64,000 nt of DNA from an uncultured Bacteroidia bacterium (GCA_902780935.1 CACZHP010000006.1:29735-93734), one strand, 5' to 3'. Shown: positions 33,338 to 42,723, counted from the stretch's first letter. Notes: generated by a model not told the origin, from the sequence alone. Numbers and translations are program-made.

Positions 33338-34123
33338 TTATTTCTGCTCTTTGCCTCCGAGGATCTGACGGACCTTGAGTGGCTCGTTGGTGGTTATGCA
33401 ATCGACATTCAGGTCGATCATCTCCTTGATATCATCCTCATGGTCAACAGTCCAGACATTGACGCTCATTTTCCTGTCGTGAGCTTCCTTGACCCAGGTC
33501 GGGTTTTTCTGGAAGACACCGTAGTGGTAGTCGATGCCGTTCACGCCATCGGCGAGGACCTCTTCAGGAGTCTTGTTGCCACTCAGGAACTGGTTGGTGA
33601 AACCAGGGCAGAGGGCGGCGATCCTCTGGCAGATATTCCAGCTGAAGGAAATGAAAATCACTTTCTTGGGATCGTAAAGCCCATGCTTTTTCAGAGCGGC
33701 GACACTCTGGTCAACCATGTAGTCCTCATGAGCCTTGTCGATCTGCGGCTTCAGCTCGCAGACCAGCACTGTGCCGCCTTTCTCTCCCTGGGTCAGGTAC
33801 TCGTCGAGGGTGGGGAGCTTCTCGCCGTTCTTGAGGCGGTAGTCCTTGAAATCGGCATAGTCATGGGTCTGGATATTCACGCCTTTTATGTCGCGGTCGT
33901 GGTGGACAACGATCACGAGGTCGGAGGTCATGTGGACATCGAACTCGCTGCCCCAGAGCCTGTTCTGCTGGGCCAGCTCAAGGGCTTTGATGGAGTTCTC
34001 GGCGTAGCCGGCCTCCTCGCAGTTCCAAAAGCCCCTGTGGGCGGTGATGGCGACTTTGGGCGCGCATGATGATGTCAAAGCGACTAATGCGGCGACAGCC
34101 GCGATTTTGACGAATCTTCTCAT
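33338..34123 (-). CDS. Glycerophosphodiester phosphodiesterase-like lipoprotein
   Basis: A 261-residue lipoprotein (MRRFVKIAAVAALVALTSSC, lipidated C20). The GDPD catalytic pair is in AHRGFWN (H29, R30) and the metal-binding residues in LWGSEFDVHMTSD and VVHHDRDI, with VCELKPQ supplying a further acidic residue. Such enzymes hydrolyse glycerophosphodiesters from lipids or teichoic-type polymers in the periplasm. The start at 34123 is preferred because the ten residues upstream (MLKLINISLN) would precede a complete lipoprotein signal. A separate acetylesterase-like gene lies 32 bases upstream on the same strand. Confidence 0.9.
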   Translation of the reverse strand: MRRFVKIAAVAALVALTSSCAPKVAITAHRGFWNCEEAGYAENSIKALELAQQNRLWGSEFDVHMTSDLVIVVHHDRDIKGVNIQTHDYADFKDYRLKNGEKLPTLDEYLTQGEKGGTVLVCELKPQIDKAHEDYMVDQSVAALKKHGLYDPKKVIFISFSWNICQRIAALCPGFTNQFLSGNKTPEEVLADGVNGIDYHYGVFQKNPTWVKEAHDRKMSVNVWTVDHEDDIKEMIDLNVDCITTNEPLKVRQILGGKEQK

Positions 34124-34155
34124 ATTAAGGGATATATTTATTAGTTTCAGCAATC

Positions 34156-35565
34156 TTACAAAGATAGTAATTTCTTGATGTATTCTTGCCTGTAATTATG
34201 GATATTCTCGTCCCACCATGCCTTGTATGGCTCAGGTATGTTCGCTGACCAATGGTTGCGGTAAGGACTGCTGATCACCTTGACTTCTCCGGCGACGCCA
34301 TTCAAGCCGGAGAAGACCTCTGAGGGAGGACAAGTGGTGTCCACAAGACCTATCTCGACGAGGAAACGGGCGTTTGATCCTCTCATGAGCACCGCCCCGT
34401 CGAAGTACGGGGCAACTTTCCTCGCTTTCCGGGCGTTCTTGCGGGTAATCGCTTCAGTATTTGCATCCAGCATGGAGGAAGTCGGTGTGACGACCCCGTT
34501 ATATTCCATTGGCCAGGGCCATGCGTCATTCCTGCCCAAAAGGTAACCGCCGTTCCCGACCATCGCGGGCACATTGATCACCACATCCGTGACACGGTCG
34601 TCAAGACCGGCCAGAGCGACCGCTTGCGCTCCTCCTTGACTCTCTCCGAGCAGGATAATAGTCTTCCCGTCCCACACCGGATCAGTGGTGATGTAGTCCA
34701 AAGCCCGGATCGCCCGGAGGATCATACCCCGGAAATAATATGAGTTCCTGGATGTGATAGGTCGGTAACTGTAGTTCTTCAATCGACCGCTCTCGAGGGC
34801 TTTATAATATTCGTCCTTGGCATCATTCAACATCCCGTGCGCGTTGAAATCGAAGGCGATGGCTCCTCCCTGGGCCAAATCAGCGGCGGCCTGGGCATGG
34901 GCCTTGCACCAATCTCCGGATACCCCGGCGGCATGAAGTTGTATGATTATGGGAAGTGACCCTTTCGTGGCGTTTTTCGGTCTGGCCACATAGCCCCTGA
35001 CTGGAACCGTGTCCAAAGCGCTGACCTCGACATCAAAGCATTCTATCCCATCACCCTTAATTGCGACAGGCTTTGATCTTACAGTCGTTTTTTGGGCTCT
35101 GAGGCGGAGAATCTGGCGTTCCCAGTATCGCTTTAAGTCTTTTGGAGGCCTAAAACCAGACTCGAAAGCGGATCCGTTGATAACGTAACCGATCCTTATC
35201 GCATCTTCTGAAGGATTGAGGTTCATCGGCACTTTTTCGGGGAAAGTCCCCTCAGGTCTGAACTCCAGCATGACGGCCACAGGTCCTGTCCGGACATCTG
35301 TGAACACAACCCTCCGGCTTGTGACAACTCCGATTTTCTCCCTGCGAGTCATTACCCCGTTCTCGAAAACGGCGACCTCAAGCGGGGTGGGATATTCCTG
35401 GACAGGATTAATGCTCACGATAACCGTGTCGCCCGAGGCGTACTGGCCGTCCTGATGGTTGAGCCCGATTCTAAGACTGGCCACTATCCCGGCCCCTTGG
35501 CAAGAGGCAAGCGACAGGAATAGTCCGATTACTGTGACAATGATGATAATGGAAAGCTTACGCAT
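34156..35565 (-). CDS. Acetylxylan esterase-like alpha/beta hydrolase lipoprotein
   Basis: A 469-residue lipoprotein (signal ending LSLASC, C22). The N-terminal 150 residues are beta-rich. The C-terminal domain is an AXE1/cephalosporin-C deacetylase-type alpha/beta hydrolase with the nucleophile in LLGESQGGAQA, an oxyanion segment IIQLHAAGVSGDW, an acid in EIGLVDTTCPPSEVF and a late His in YRNHWSANIPEPYKAW. It probably removes acetyl groups from plant polysaccharide, fitting nearby GH78 and GH106 enzymes on acetylated pectin. ATG at 35565 is preferred over a TTG six bases upstream. Confidence 0.87.
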   Translation of the reverse strand: MRKLSIIIIVTVIGLFLSLASCQGAGIVASLRIGLNHQDGQYASGDTVIVSINPVQEYPTPLEVAVFENGVMTRREKIGVVTSRRVVFTDVRTGPVAVMLEFRPEGTFPEKVPMNLNPSEDAIRIGYVINGSAFESGFRPPKDLKRYWERQILRLRAQKTTVRSKPVAIKGDGIECFDVEVSALDTVPVRGYVARPKNATKGSLPIIIQLHAAGVSGDWCKAHAQAAADLAQGGAIAFDFNAHGMLNDAKDEYYKALESGRLKNYSYRPITSRNSYYFRGMILRAIRALDYITTDPVWDGKTIILLGESQGGAQAVALAGLDDRVTDVVINVPAMVGNGGYLLGRNDAWPWPMEYNGVVTPTSSMLDANTEAITRKNARKARKVAPYFDGAVLMRGSNARFLVEIGLVDTTCPPSEVFSGLNGVAGEVKVISSPYRNHWSANIPEPYKAWWDENIHNYRQEYIKKLLSL

Positions 35566-35585
35566 ACTCAAATATAGACATATTC

Positions 35586-35618
35586 TTGCTATTTTATCAC
35601 CGGAATTGGTTATTTTTG
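35586..35618 (+). promoter_or_regulatory. Probable promoter of the pgi operon
   Basis: CTTG (35586-35589), 21 bases, TATTTTTG (35611-35618). The -7 element matches the consensus; the -33 differs at one base. Predicted start near 35625, about 34 bases before the pgi ATG. Confidence 0.55.
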
Positions 35619-35658
35619 TAAGCTACAGTAAAGTGGTAATAATTATTTTTAAAAGAAT

Positions 35659-36993
35659 ATGGTAAAAGTTAATCTGGGAGGTTGCGACTCCTTTGTCAAA
35701 GACGCTGATTACAAGGTTTATGTTGGTAAGGCCCTTGAGGCTCTGGATGTCCTGAACAGTGGAAGCGGGGCTGGTAATGACTTCCTCGGCTGGAAGCATC
35801 TCCCTTCCGAGACCCCTGAGTCCCTTGTCTCCGAGTGCGAGGATGTGCGCGACTGCTGGAAAGCCAAGGGTGTTGACCTTGTGGTCGTGATCGGCATCGG
35901 CGGCTCTTATCTTGGTGCCCGCTGCGCCATCGAGGCCTTGAGCCACAATTTCGCAAAGCAGCTGTCCGGGAAGAAAGATGCTCCCGAGGTCGTGTTTGCC
36001 GGCAACAACCTTTCCGAGGAATATCTGGCTGAACTGATGGATCTGGTCGCGGAGAGGAACACGGCGACCGTGGTGATCTCCAAGTCCGGTACGACCACCG
36101 AACCCGCTGTCGCCTTCAGGATCGTCAAAGAGCATATCGAGAAGACTTATAAGGATGCCGCTGAGAGGATCGTCGCTATTACCGACGCCAAGAAAGGCGC
36201 CCTCAAAACTCTCGCCACCCAGGAGGGATACAAGACTTTTGTGGTTCCCGACAACGTCGGTGGCCGTTATTCCGTCCTTACCCCTGTCGGCTTGCTGCCT
36301 ATCGTCCTCGCAGGATTCGACGTGCGAGCGATGCTCGCCGGAGCAAGGGAGATGGAGGAGGCCTGTTCGGTCAAGTCCGGGGAGAATCCTGCCGTCAAGT
36401 ACGCCGCGATGAGAAATCTCCTTTACTCCGAGCTCGGGAAGAAGGTTGAGATTCTGGTCGCTTACAACCCCAAGCTCCAGTATCTCGGCGAGTGGTGGAA
36501 ACAGCTTTACGGTGAGTCCGAGGGTAAGGACCAGAAAGGAATATTCCCCGCTTCGGTCAATTTCACCACTGATCTCCATTCCATGGGCCAGTTCATCCAG
36601 GAGGGCGAGAGAATCATGTTCGAGACCGTTGTTAATGTCGAGAAGAGCAACCGCTCTGTCGTCATCGGGAGCGATCCCCAGAACCTTGACCAGCTGAACT
36701 ATCTCGCCGGACAGCATGTGGAGCACTGCAACGCCATGGCCCAGCTCGGAACCAAGCTCGCCCATATCGACGGTGGCGTACCCCAGCTCGAGGTCTCGAT
36801 AGAGAATCTTTCGGCCTACAATCTCGGAGGGCTGTTCCAGTTCTTTGAGTATGCCTGCGGAATCAGCGCTTATGTGTTGGGAATCAATCCTTTCAACCAG
36901 CCTGGTGTCGAGGCTTACAAGAAGAATATGTTCGCTCTTCTGGAGAAGCCCGGCTACGAGGAGCAGACCAAGGCCATCAAGGAAAGACTATAA
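35659..36993 (+). CDS. pgi: Glucose-6-phosphate isomerase
   Basis: Interconverts glucose 6-phosphate and fructose 6-phosphate in the cytoplasm. The 444-residue length fits the short bacterial form. Recognisable segments are GIGGSYLGARCAIEALSH, VISKSGTTTEPAVAFR for the phosphate site, NVGGRYSVLTPVGLLP, and the C-terminal NPFNQPGVEAYKKNMFALL with the catalytic lysine. It heads a six-gene run with gaps of 2-15 bases. Linkage to a sugar kinase and a nucleotidylyltransferase suggests the operon ties hexose phosphate metabolism to nucleotide-sugar supply. Confidence 0.97.
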   Translation: MVKVNLGGCDSFVKDADYKVYVGKALEALDVLNSGSGAGNDFLGWKHLPSETPESLVSECEDVRDCWKAKGVDLVVVIGIGGSYLGARCAIEALSHNFAKQLSGKKDAPEVVFAGNNLSEEYLAELMDLVAERNTATVVISKSGTTTEPAVAFRIVKEHIEKTYKDAAERIVAITDAKKGALKTLATQEGYKTFVVPDNVGGRYSVLTPVGLLPIVLAGFDVRAMLAGAREMEEACSVKSGENPAVKYAAMRNLLYSELGKKVEILVAYNPKLQYLGEWWKQLYGESEGKDQKGIFPASVNFTTDLHSMGQFIQEGERIMFETVVNVEKSNRSVVIGSDPQNLDQLNYLAGQHVEHCNAMAQLGTKLAHIDGGVPQLEVSIENLSAYNLGGLFQFFEYACGISAYVLGINPFNQPGVEAYKKNMFALLEKPGYEEQTKAIKERL

Positions 36994-36996
36994 GTT

Positions 36997-38169
36997 ATGC
37001 ATTGCCAGGATAAATTCCGCGAGACCTACAAAAGGGAGCCGGAAGGGCTCTCCTTTTGCCCTTATCGTGTGTGTCCGCTCGGAGCCCATTCTGACCATCA
37101 GCTTGGTAAAGTGACGGGCTTCGCGATAGACAAGGGCATCCACATCGCTTATTCCCCCAAACAGAACGGAGTTATTGAGCTGGCCTCTCTGCAGTTCAGG
37201 AAAAGAGCACAGTGGCATGTCAGGGCGGTTCCGGAGGAGAAACAAGACGACTGGGCTGATTATCTCCGAGGCGCCACCAAGGAGCTTTATCAGGCTTATC
37301 CCTTGCGTATAGGTCTGAGCGGAGTGATCGAAGGTTCTTTGCCGATAGGTGGACTGTCCTCATCCGCTGCGGTGACGATATCCTTCATGAAAGCCTTGTG
37401 CCGTGTGAATGGTCTCCATCTTGAGGATAAGGAGCTGATCTCCATGGCCATGGCCGCCGAAAACAAGTATGTCGGGGTCTCGTCCGGAAAGCTCGACCAG
37501 AGCTGCGAGGTGTATTCAAAGAAAGACCATCTCCTTTACCTTGACACCAAGGACGACAGTTACGAGCTGATTCCGACATCCCCGAAGATGAAACCTTATG
37601 ACATCGCCATCTTTTTCAGCGGTGTCGAGAGAACTCTCGCCGGGAGCAAGTTCAACATGAGGGTGGACGAGTGCCGCAGCGCCGCGTATGCCCTCAAGGC
37701 TTATTCCGGAATGGAATACGGGAAGTTCAAGGAGACTTATCTGCGGGATGTCCCTGTTGAGGTTTTCGAGCGTTTCAAGGACCGTTTGCCGGACACTTGG
37801 AGAAAGCGCGCGGAACACTGGTACAGCGAGTATGACAGGGTCCGGAAGGGTGCTGAAGCCTGGAGGAGGGGAGACTTGGAGGAGTATGGAAGGCTGAGTT
37901 TCGAGAGCGGTCGTTCCTCGATCGAGAGCTGGGAGACCGGCTCTCCCGAGCTTAAAAAGATATATGACATTATGACCAGGACCGACGGGATCTATGGCGG
38001 CCGTTTCAGCGGAGCAGGCTTCAAAGGCTGCTGTATGGCCTTGATCGATCCCTCTTTCAAGGAGAGCATATTCGAGAAAGTGGAGAAGGAATACTTGAAT
38101 GAATTTCCTGAGCTTAAGGGACATTATTCGGCGTACGTCTGCCATAGCGCTGACGGCGTCAAAATATAA
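36997..38169 (+). CDS. GHMP sugar kinase, galacturonokinase-like
   Basis: A 390-residue cytoplasmic anomeric sugar kinase of the galactokinase branch. The galactokinase signature GRxNLIGEHTDY is replaced by CPYRVCPLGAHSDHQLG (21-37), wording I recognise from plant galacturonokinase (PYRICPLGAHIDHQGG). The ATP loop is PIGGLSSSAA (116-125) and the third GHMP motif GGRFSGAGFKGCC lies near 330. It therefore probably makes galacturonic acid 1-phosphate, or a related sugar 1-phosphate, rather than galactose 1-phosphate. It starts three bases after pgi and is followed 12 bases later by a nucleotidylyltransferase that could use the product. Substrate is inferred. Confidence 0.8.
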   Translation: MHCQDKFRETYKREPEGLSFCPYRVCPLGAHSDHQLGKVTGFAIDKGIHIAYSPKQNGVIELASLQFRKRAQWHVRAVPEEKQDDWADYLRGATKELYQAYPLRIGLSGVIEGSLPIGGLSSSAAVTISFMKALCRVNGLHLEDKELISMAMAAENKYVGVSSGKLDQSCEVYSKKDHLLYLDTKDDSYELIPTSPKMKPYDIAIFFSGVERTLAGSKFNMRVDECRSAAYALKAYSGMEYGKFKETYLRDVPVEVFERFKDRLPDTWRKRAEHWYSEYDRVRKGAEAWRRGDLEEYGRLSFESGRSSIESWETGSPELKKIYDIMTRTDGIYGGRFSGAGFKGCCMALIDPSFKESIFEKVEKEYLNEFPELKGHYSAYVCHSADGVKI

Positions 38170-38181
38170 AAACTGACTGCC

Positions 38182-38922
38182 ATGAAATGCCTTATTCTCG
38201 CGGCCGGGTACGCCACCAGGCTGCGCCCTTTGACAGACAATTTCCCCAAGCCCCTGCTTCCGGTGGGAGGAAAGCCGATTCTGGATTGGTTGGTAGAGGA
38301 TATTGCCGCTACCGGCAAAGTGGATGGCTTTGTCGTCATCTCCAACCACAGGTTCGCCCCGATCTTCGAGGAATGGGCAAGCGCTCGTCCTGAAGACATC
38401 AAAGTCGTTGATGACGGGACCTCCACCAATGAGACCCGTCTGGGGGCCGTGCGGGACATGTGGTTCGCTATCGACTCTCTCGGTCTGGACGAGGACCTTC
38501 TGGTGATCGCCGGTGACAACCTCCTTGATTTCAGCCTGGGATCTTTTATCGATTATTCCCTGAATAAAGGAACCAGTTGTGTGTTAAGGTATTATGAGGA
38601 ATCCGCCGACATCTTGAAGAAAGGTGGGGTCATGGACGTGGATGAGAATGGCCGGATCCTTGGGATGGAGGAGAAACCAGCGGAACCGAAAGCTCATTGG
38701 GCATGCCCTCCGTTCTACTACTACACCCGTGAGGACGCTGCCCGTATTCCGGAAGCGATCGCGTCGGGCTGCGGGATTGACGCTCCTGGAAGCCTCGTCG
38801 CCTGGCTATCGTCAAAGGCTCCTGTCCATGCCATGGAGATGCCAGGAAAGCGCTTTGACATCGGGGACCTGAAGAGCTACGAGTCTGTCAAGGAAATATT
38901 CGACAACAATAAAACCAGCTGA
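38182..38922 (+). CDS. Sugar-1-phosphate nucleotidylyltransferase
   Basis: A 246-residue NTP_transferase-family enzyme. The N-terminal signature is LILAAGYATRLRPLTDNFPK with PLLPVGGKPILDWLV, which binds the NTP. VIAGDNLLDFS carries the metal-binding aspartate and MEEKPAEPKAH is the sugar-binding block. It joins a nucleoside monophosphate to a sugar 1-phosphate. Position directly behind a GHMP sugar-1-kinase suggests kinase plus transferase form a salvage route to an NDP-sugar. It is shorter than RmlA or GalU and has no acyltransferase domain. Base and sugar specificity cannot be read. Confidence 0.88.
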   Translation: MKCLILAAGYATRLRPLTDNFPKPLLPVGGKPILDWLVEDIAATGKVDGFVVISNHRFAPIFEEWASARPEDIKVVDDGTSTNETRLGAVRDMWFAIDSLGLDEDLLVIAGDNLLDFSLGSFIDYSLNKGTSCVLRYYEESADILKKGGVMDVDENGRILGMEEKPAEPKAHWACPPFYYYTREDAARIPEAIASGCGIDAPGSLVAWLSSKAPVHAMEMPGKRFDIGDLKSYESVKEIFDNNKTS

Positions 38923-38924
38923 AT

Positions 38925-40139
38925 ATGAACCGCTCACTTTACTTGATCCTGGGACTTGGGGCGATCGCGCTCATTTCCGCGTTTTTCGGATTCAGGCATA
39001 AGGATGCCGAAACCGGAACCCAAGACGACATCTATGTCTGCGCCTATGTGTGGCCATCCTGCCATGACGATCCGCTTGCCCATAAGTGGCTCTGGGAAGA
39101 AGGGATAGGTGAGTGGGAAGTTATCAAAAAAGGAGACAAGCGTTTTCCTGAGCACTACCAACCTCGCCAGCCGCTTTGGGGCTACGAGTTGGACAACGAC
39201 CCGGTTGTGGTGGAGAAATGGATTCGGACGGCCCTTAAATATGGTGTGAATACCTTTATCTACGACTGGTACTGGTATAACGATCCGGATGGCTACAGCG
39301 GGCCTTATCTTGAGAGCGCCCTCAATGACGGTTTCCTGAAGGCCCCCAGCCATGACAAGATGCATTTCTACATCATGTGGGCGAATCATGATGTGAAATA
39401 CAATTACTGGAACTACCACAAGTGGGGAGAAAACGAGGAAAGACTCTTTAACCCTGATGTGGACTGGGATCTGTTTAAGAAAGTGGTGGACCGGGTGATC
39501 AACCAGTATTTCAAACTCCCTGAATATGTCAAGATCGACGGCTGTCCGGTGTTGGGAATATTCTCGATAGAGAATTTTGTCCGCGGGCTCGGCTCTCTTG
39601 AGGAAGCGGCCAAGGCGATGGATTATTTCCGGTCTGAGGTCCGAAAGGCCGGATTCCCCGATCTTCACCTGCAGCAGATTCAAGGCGGGGGTGGCCGGAT
39701 GAGCGAGGAGAGGATTGAGTACATGAGAAAGAATATCAAGGCTTTGGGGATAGACAGCGAGGCCCTTTATAATATGGGTGGTTTCAATCCGGACTACCTT
39801 GTCCATGGGGCGGAAGCTGTGGAGATTCGTGAGCAAATGGACGAAGCGTTTGATATTCCGGTGTTTCCATGCGTTTCGGTAGGTTGGGATGACACACCTC
39901 GCTTTCCTGCCAAAGGCCCGGATCACGTGACTCGCTGGCACAACACCCCGCAGTCCTTCGCCACTTTCCTCGCCAAGGCCAAGGAATATGTCGAGGCCCA
40001 TCCCGACCAACCCCGGTTCATGATGATAAACGCCTGGAATGAGTGGGTTGAGGGAAGTTACCTGCTTCCTGACCGCTTGAACGGGTTCGGATACCTTGAG
40101 GCTGTCAGGGATGTTTTGAACGGCAAGTATGACAATTAA
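38925..40139 (+). CDS. GH99-like/WbsX-domain protein
   Basis: A 404-residue protein with an N-terminal hydrophobic segment (MNRSLYLILGLGAIALISAFFG), so exported or membrane-anchored. The body matches the WbsX/GH99-like fold: VCAYVWPSCHDDPLAH, YGVNTFIYDWYWYNDPDGYSG, MWANHDVKYNYW, and MINAWNEWVEGSYLLPD near the C terminus. Similar proteins are either endo-mannosidase-like glycosidases or parts of polysaccharide clusters. The signal favours a secreted hydrolase. It starts two bases after the nucleotidylyltransferase stop, within the pgi operon. Confidence 0.82.
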   Translation: MNRSLYLILGLGAIALISAFFGFRHKDAETGTQDDIYVCAYVWPSCHDDPLAHKWLWEEGIGEWEVIKKGDKRFPEHYQPRQPLWGYELDNDPVVVEKWIRTALKYGVNTFIYDWYWYNDPDGYSGPYLESALNDGFLKAPSHDKMHFYIMWANHDVKYNYWNYHKWGENEERLFNPDVDWDLFKKVVDRVINQYFKLPEYVKIDGCPVLGIFSIENFVRGLGSLEEAAKAMDYFRSEVRKAGFPDLHLQQIQGGGGRMSEERIEYMRKNIKALGIDSEALYNMGGFNPDYLVHGAEAVEIREQMDEAFDIPVFPCVSVGWDDTPRFPAKGPDHVTRWHNTPQSFATFLAKAKEYVEAHPDQPRFMMINAWNEWVEGSYLLPDRLNGFGYLEAVRDVLNGKYDN

Positions 40140-40154
40140 ATCCTGATATGACCT

Positions 40155-41870
40155 ATGAAAAGATTCTTACTTGTATTGTTAGCTCTCTCGATCTCTGTTT
40201 CCGGCGCTTTTGCCCAGAAGCAGGAGGTCCGCGACGTTGACATAACCCTCCACTTGTCGGACAAGGGTTCTGTCACTTTCGACGAGATGTGGGACATCAA
40301 TACGGGTTCCAACATCACTGAATGGTACCTTGTTCGGGAGAATCTCGGGGATATCATTATCCCGAACCTGACTGTCCTCGACGGAGTATCAGGCGCGAAG
40401 TTCGAGGATGTGGGGGAGTGGGATGTGAACAAGACCCTGGACGAGAAGGCCGGAAAATCCGGAATAGTCCATAAGGATGACGGGGTCGAGCTTTGCTGGG
40501 GAATAGCTCCGCGGGGCGACCGCAAGTTCTACGCCATCTACAGCATGATCAAGGCGATGAAGTCGCTGAACGACTACGACATGCTGCACCTGCAGGTAGT
40601 GTCTCCCGGATTGAGTTCTCCGCCGCAGCATGTCAGGATCACAGTGATGTCGAAAGATTTCCAGCTCGACACCACCAACACCCGGGCCTGGGGCTTCGGC
40701 TTCGAAGGAACCACGACCTTCACCGACAGCACGGTCGTGTTCGAGTCTTCCAAGCCTCTAAGGACAAACGATTCGGCGATTATCCTGCTGCGTTTCAACA
40801 AAGGGATGTTCCAGCCTCTGAGCGTTCAGGAAAGGGATTTCCAGGAGGCCTTGGATATCGCTCTGAAAGGGGCGAAGTTCGCGGATGATCCCGAGGAAGA
40901 GAATCCTTTCGCTGGAGCGATGGCGGGGCTCATGATTGTTTTATTACTGTTTTTTGCCTTTGTCAGACCGATCATCAAGATATTTAAGGGATCCCGGACC
41001 AAAGTTACCAATCGTGACAAGAAAAAACTGCTCGGCGGAGTCGCCCTGGACAAGGTGGACTGGTACAGGGACATTCCGATGGGCGGGGATCTTCAGATGG
41101 CTGATTATGTCCTGAGGAGGCTCGGAGAGAGGGGCTCCGCCAATAACCTCCCCCTGGCGGAGATCCTCAGGATGATCTACAAGGGCAACCTCGCTGTCAC
41201 CAGTGAGCTAAACGGACCGGTGAACATCTCTTTTGCCCGCCGGGATGGCCTGTCTGAAGTCAGCAAGGAATTCTACAATATGTTACATGAGGCCTCCGGA
41301 TCCGACAATATCCTTCAGGACAAGGAGTTCTCCAAGTGGGCCTCCAGTCATGAATCACGGGTTTACCAATGGTCCGAGACTTCCCGCACCAATGGTCTGG
41401 CAAAGTTCAGGGCCCAACGGTATTTGCGTAATGAGAAGTTTTCGAGTGAAGGACAGGCAGAGGCCCGGAAACTTATGGGACTGAGGAAGTTCCTCAATGA
41501 GTTCACACTTCTTAATCAGCATGAGACTATCGAGGCCAATCTCTGGAAGGAATATATGGTCTATGCGGCCCTTTTCGGGATAGCGGACAAGGTCGCGAAA
41601 CAACTGAAGGACATTGATCCGAAGTTCTTTGAGAAGACCTTCAGTTATGATTATCGGACATTCTCTTCCGTTCTCTCCAGCAGCCAGTCCATTTCAAGGG
41701 CTTTGGGTAACGCTATCACCAGCGCCTCACGGCCGGTTTATTATTCCTCGGGCGGCAGTTCCTACAGCAGCAGTTACTCCGGCCGCAGCAGGAGCGGAGG
41801 CGGCGGCTACACATCCCGCAGCGGAGGCGGCGGCTACAGCGGCGGCGGCCGAGGTGGTGGCGGAAGATAG
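40155..41870 (+). CDS. DUF2207-domain membrane protein with Gly/Ser-rich tail
   Basis: A 571-residue protein with a signal peptide (MKRFLLVLLALSISVSGAFAQ), an N-terminal DUF2207 beta domain (VRDVDITLHLSDKGSVTFDE), a transmembrane helix around residues 255-275 (AGLMIVLLLFFAFVRPIIKIF), and a cytoplasmic alpha region. It ends in a low-complexity tail of Ser/Gly/Arg/Tyr (SGGGGYTSRSGGGGYSGGG). DUF2207 proteins are widespread and of unknown function. It lies 15 bases after the GH99-like gene and 13 before the omega-amidase gene, so it is part of the operon with no clear biochemical reason. Confidence 0.85.
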   Translation: MKRFLLVLLALSISVSGAFAQKQEVRDVDITLHLSDKGSVTFDEMWDINTGSNITEWYLVRENLGDIIIPNLTVLDGVSGAKFEDVGEWDVNKTLDEKAGKSGIVHKDDGVELCWGIAPRGDRKFYAIYSMIKAMKSLNDYDMLHLQVVSPGLSSPPQHVRITVMSKDFQLDTTNTRAWGFGFEGTTTFTDSTVVFESSKPLRTNDSAIILLRFNKGMFQPLSVQERDFQEALDIALKGAKFADDPEEENPFAGAMAGLMIVLLLFFAFVRPIIKIFKGSRTKVTNRDKKKLLGGVALDKVDWYRDIPMGGDLQMADYVLRRLGERGSANNLPLAEILRMIYKGNLAVTSELNGPVNISFARRDGLSEVSKEFYNMLHEASGSDNILQDKEFSKWASSHESRVYQWSETSRTNGLAKFRAQRYLRNEKFSSEGQAEARKLMGLRKFLNEFTLLNQHETIEANLWKEYMVYAALFGIADKVAKQLKDIDPKFFEKTFSYDYRTFSSVLSSSQSISRALGNAITSASRPVYYSSGGSSYSSSYSGRSRSGGGGYTSRSGGGGYSGGGRGGGGR

Positions 41871-41883
41871 ATTATTGACAGAC

Positions 41884-42645
41884 ATGAGACTATTGTTGGT
41901 TCAGAGTTCCCCTGTGTGGGAGGATCCGGTGGCGAGTCTGCGGGAGTTGGACCGGATGCTGTCGGATTCAGTCGAGGCTGATCTTATCGTGCTTCCGGAG
42001 ATGTTCTCAACGGGCTTCGTGACGAAGCCTGAGGGTATCGCGGAGAGGGATGGCGGCAATTCGCTTCAATGGATGCGTGAACTGGCCGCCAGCCGTTCGT
42101 GTGCGGTGGCGGGCAGTCTGTCGGTCATGTCCGGTTCCTCATATCGCAACAGGTTTTATTTCGTGTTCCCTGACGGATCCGAGATTCATTATGACAAACG
42201 TCACCTGTTCTCGTATTCCGGTGAAGGCCTGGGATACACTCCTGGTCAAGAGAGGGTCATAGTATCTTACAATGGTGTGAGGATCCTTCCGCAAGTCTGC
42301 TACGACCTCCGTTTTCCGGTGTTTTCCAGGAACCGTATCCTGGGAGGGGCTCCGGAATATGACCTGATCCTATATGTCGCGAGTTGGCCGGAGAAGAGGA
42401 TCGGGGCGTGGGATGCCCTGCTCAAGGCGAGGGCTATCGAGAATGCCTGCTATGTGGCGGGTGTGAACCGCGTGGGATCGGATCCTTCCAATTATTATCC
42501 GGGACATACTACTTTTATAAGTCCGCAGGGCGAAGTGCTTTCAGTTTGTAAGCAAAATGAGACCGACAGCCTGATTTGTGAAGTTTCCATTGAAGAGCTT
42601 GAGCTTTTCCGGAGGTCATTCCCGGTTTTGGATGACGCTGATTAA
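41884..42645 (+). CDS. Nitrilase-family omega-amidase (YafV/Nit2-like)
   Basis: A 253-residue cytoplasmic carbon-nitrogen hydrolase. The Glu-Lys-Cys triad is E39 in VLPEMFSTGF, K105 in YDKRHLFSY and C139 in QVCYDLRFP. Omega-amidases hydrolyse alpha-ketoglutaramate and alpha-ketosuccinamate left by glutamine and asparagine transaminases. The start at 41884 is chosen because an open frame further upstream overlaps the DUF2207 gene by 250 bases; MRLLLVQSSPVWED is the normal beginning of the family. Last gene of the pgi operon. Confidence 0.92.
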   Translation: MRLLLVQSSPVWEDPVASLRELDRMLSDSVEADLIVLPEMFSTGFVTKPEGIAERDGGNSLQWMRELAASRSCAVAGSLSVMSGSSYRNRFYFVFPDGSEIHYDKRHLFSYSGEGLGYTPGQERVIVSYNGVRILPQVCYDLRFPVFSRNRILGGAPEYDLILYVASWPEKRIGAWDALLKARAIENACYVAGVNRVGSDPSNYYPGHTTFISPQGEVLSVCKQNETDSLICEVSIEELELFRRSFPVLDDAD

Positions 42646-42667
42646 AAACGATTTTCATTAATTTTTT

Positions 42668-42699
42668 CTTGTTTTTCCGGTCTCAATTTCATTCCTTTG
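42668..42699 (+). promoter_or_regulatory. Possible promoter of the leu operon
   Basis: CTTG (42668-42671), 20 bases, TTCCTTTG (42692-42699), resembling TTTG/TAnnTTTG with one mismatch in each element. A start near 42706 would place the leader peptide ATG 18 bases into the transcript. Confidence 0.4.
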
Positions 42700-42723
42700 C
42701 TCTCGGTTATAGTTTTTAATCGC

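Noticed and set aside
41614-41883. N-terminal extension of the omega-amidase
   Set aside because: It is the out-of-frame translation of the Gly/Ser-rich end of the DUF2207 gene; the nitrilase fold begins at 41884.
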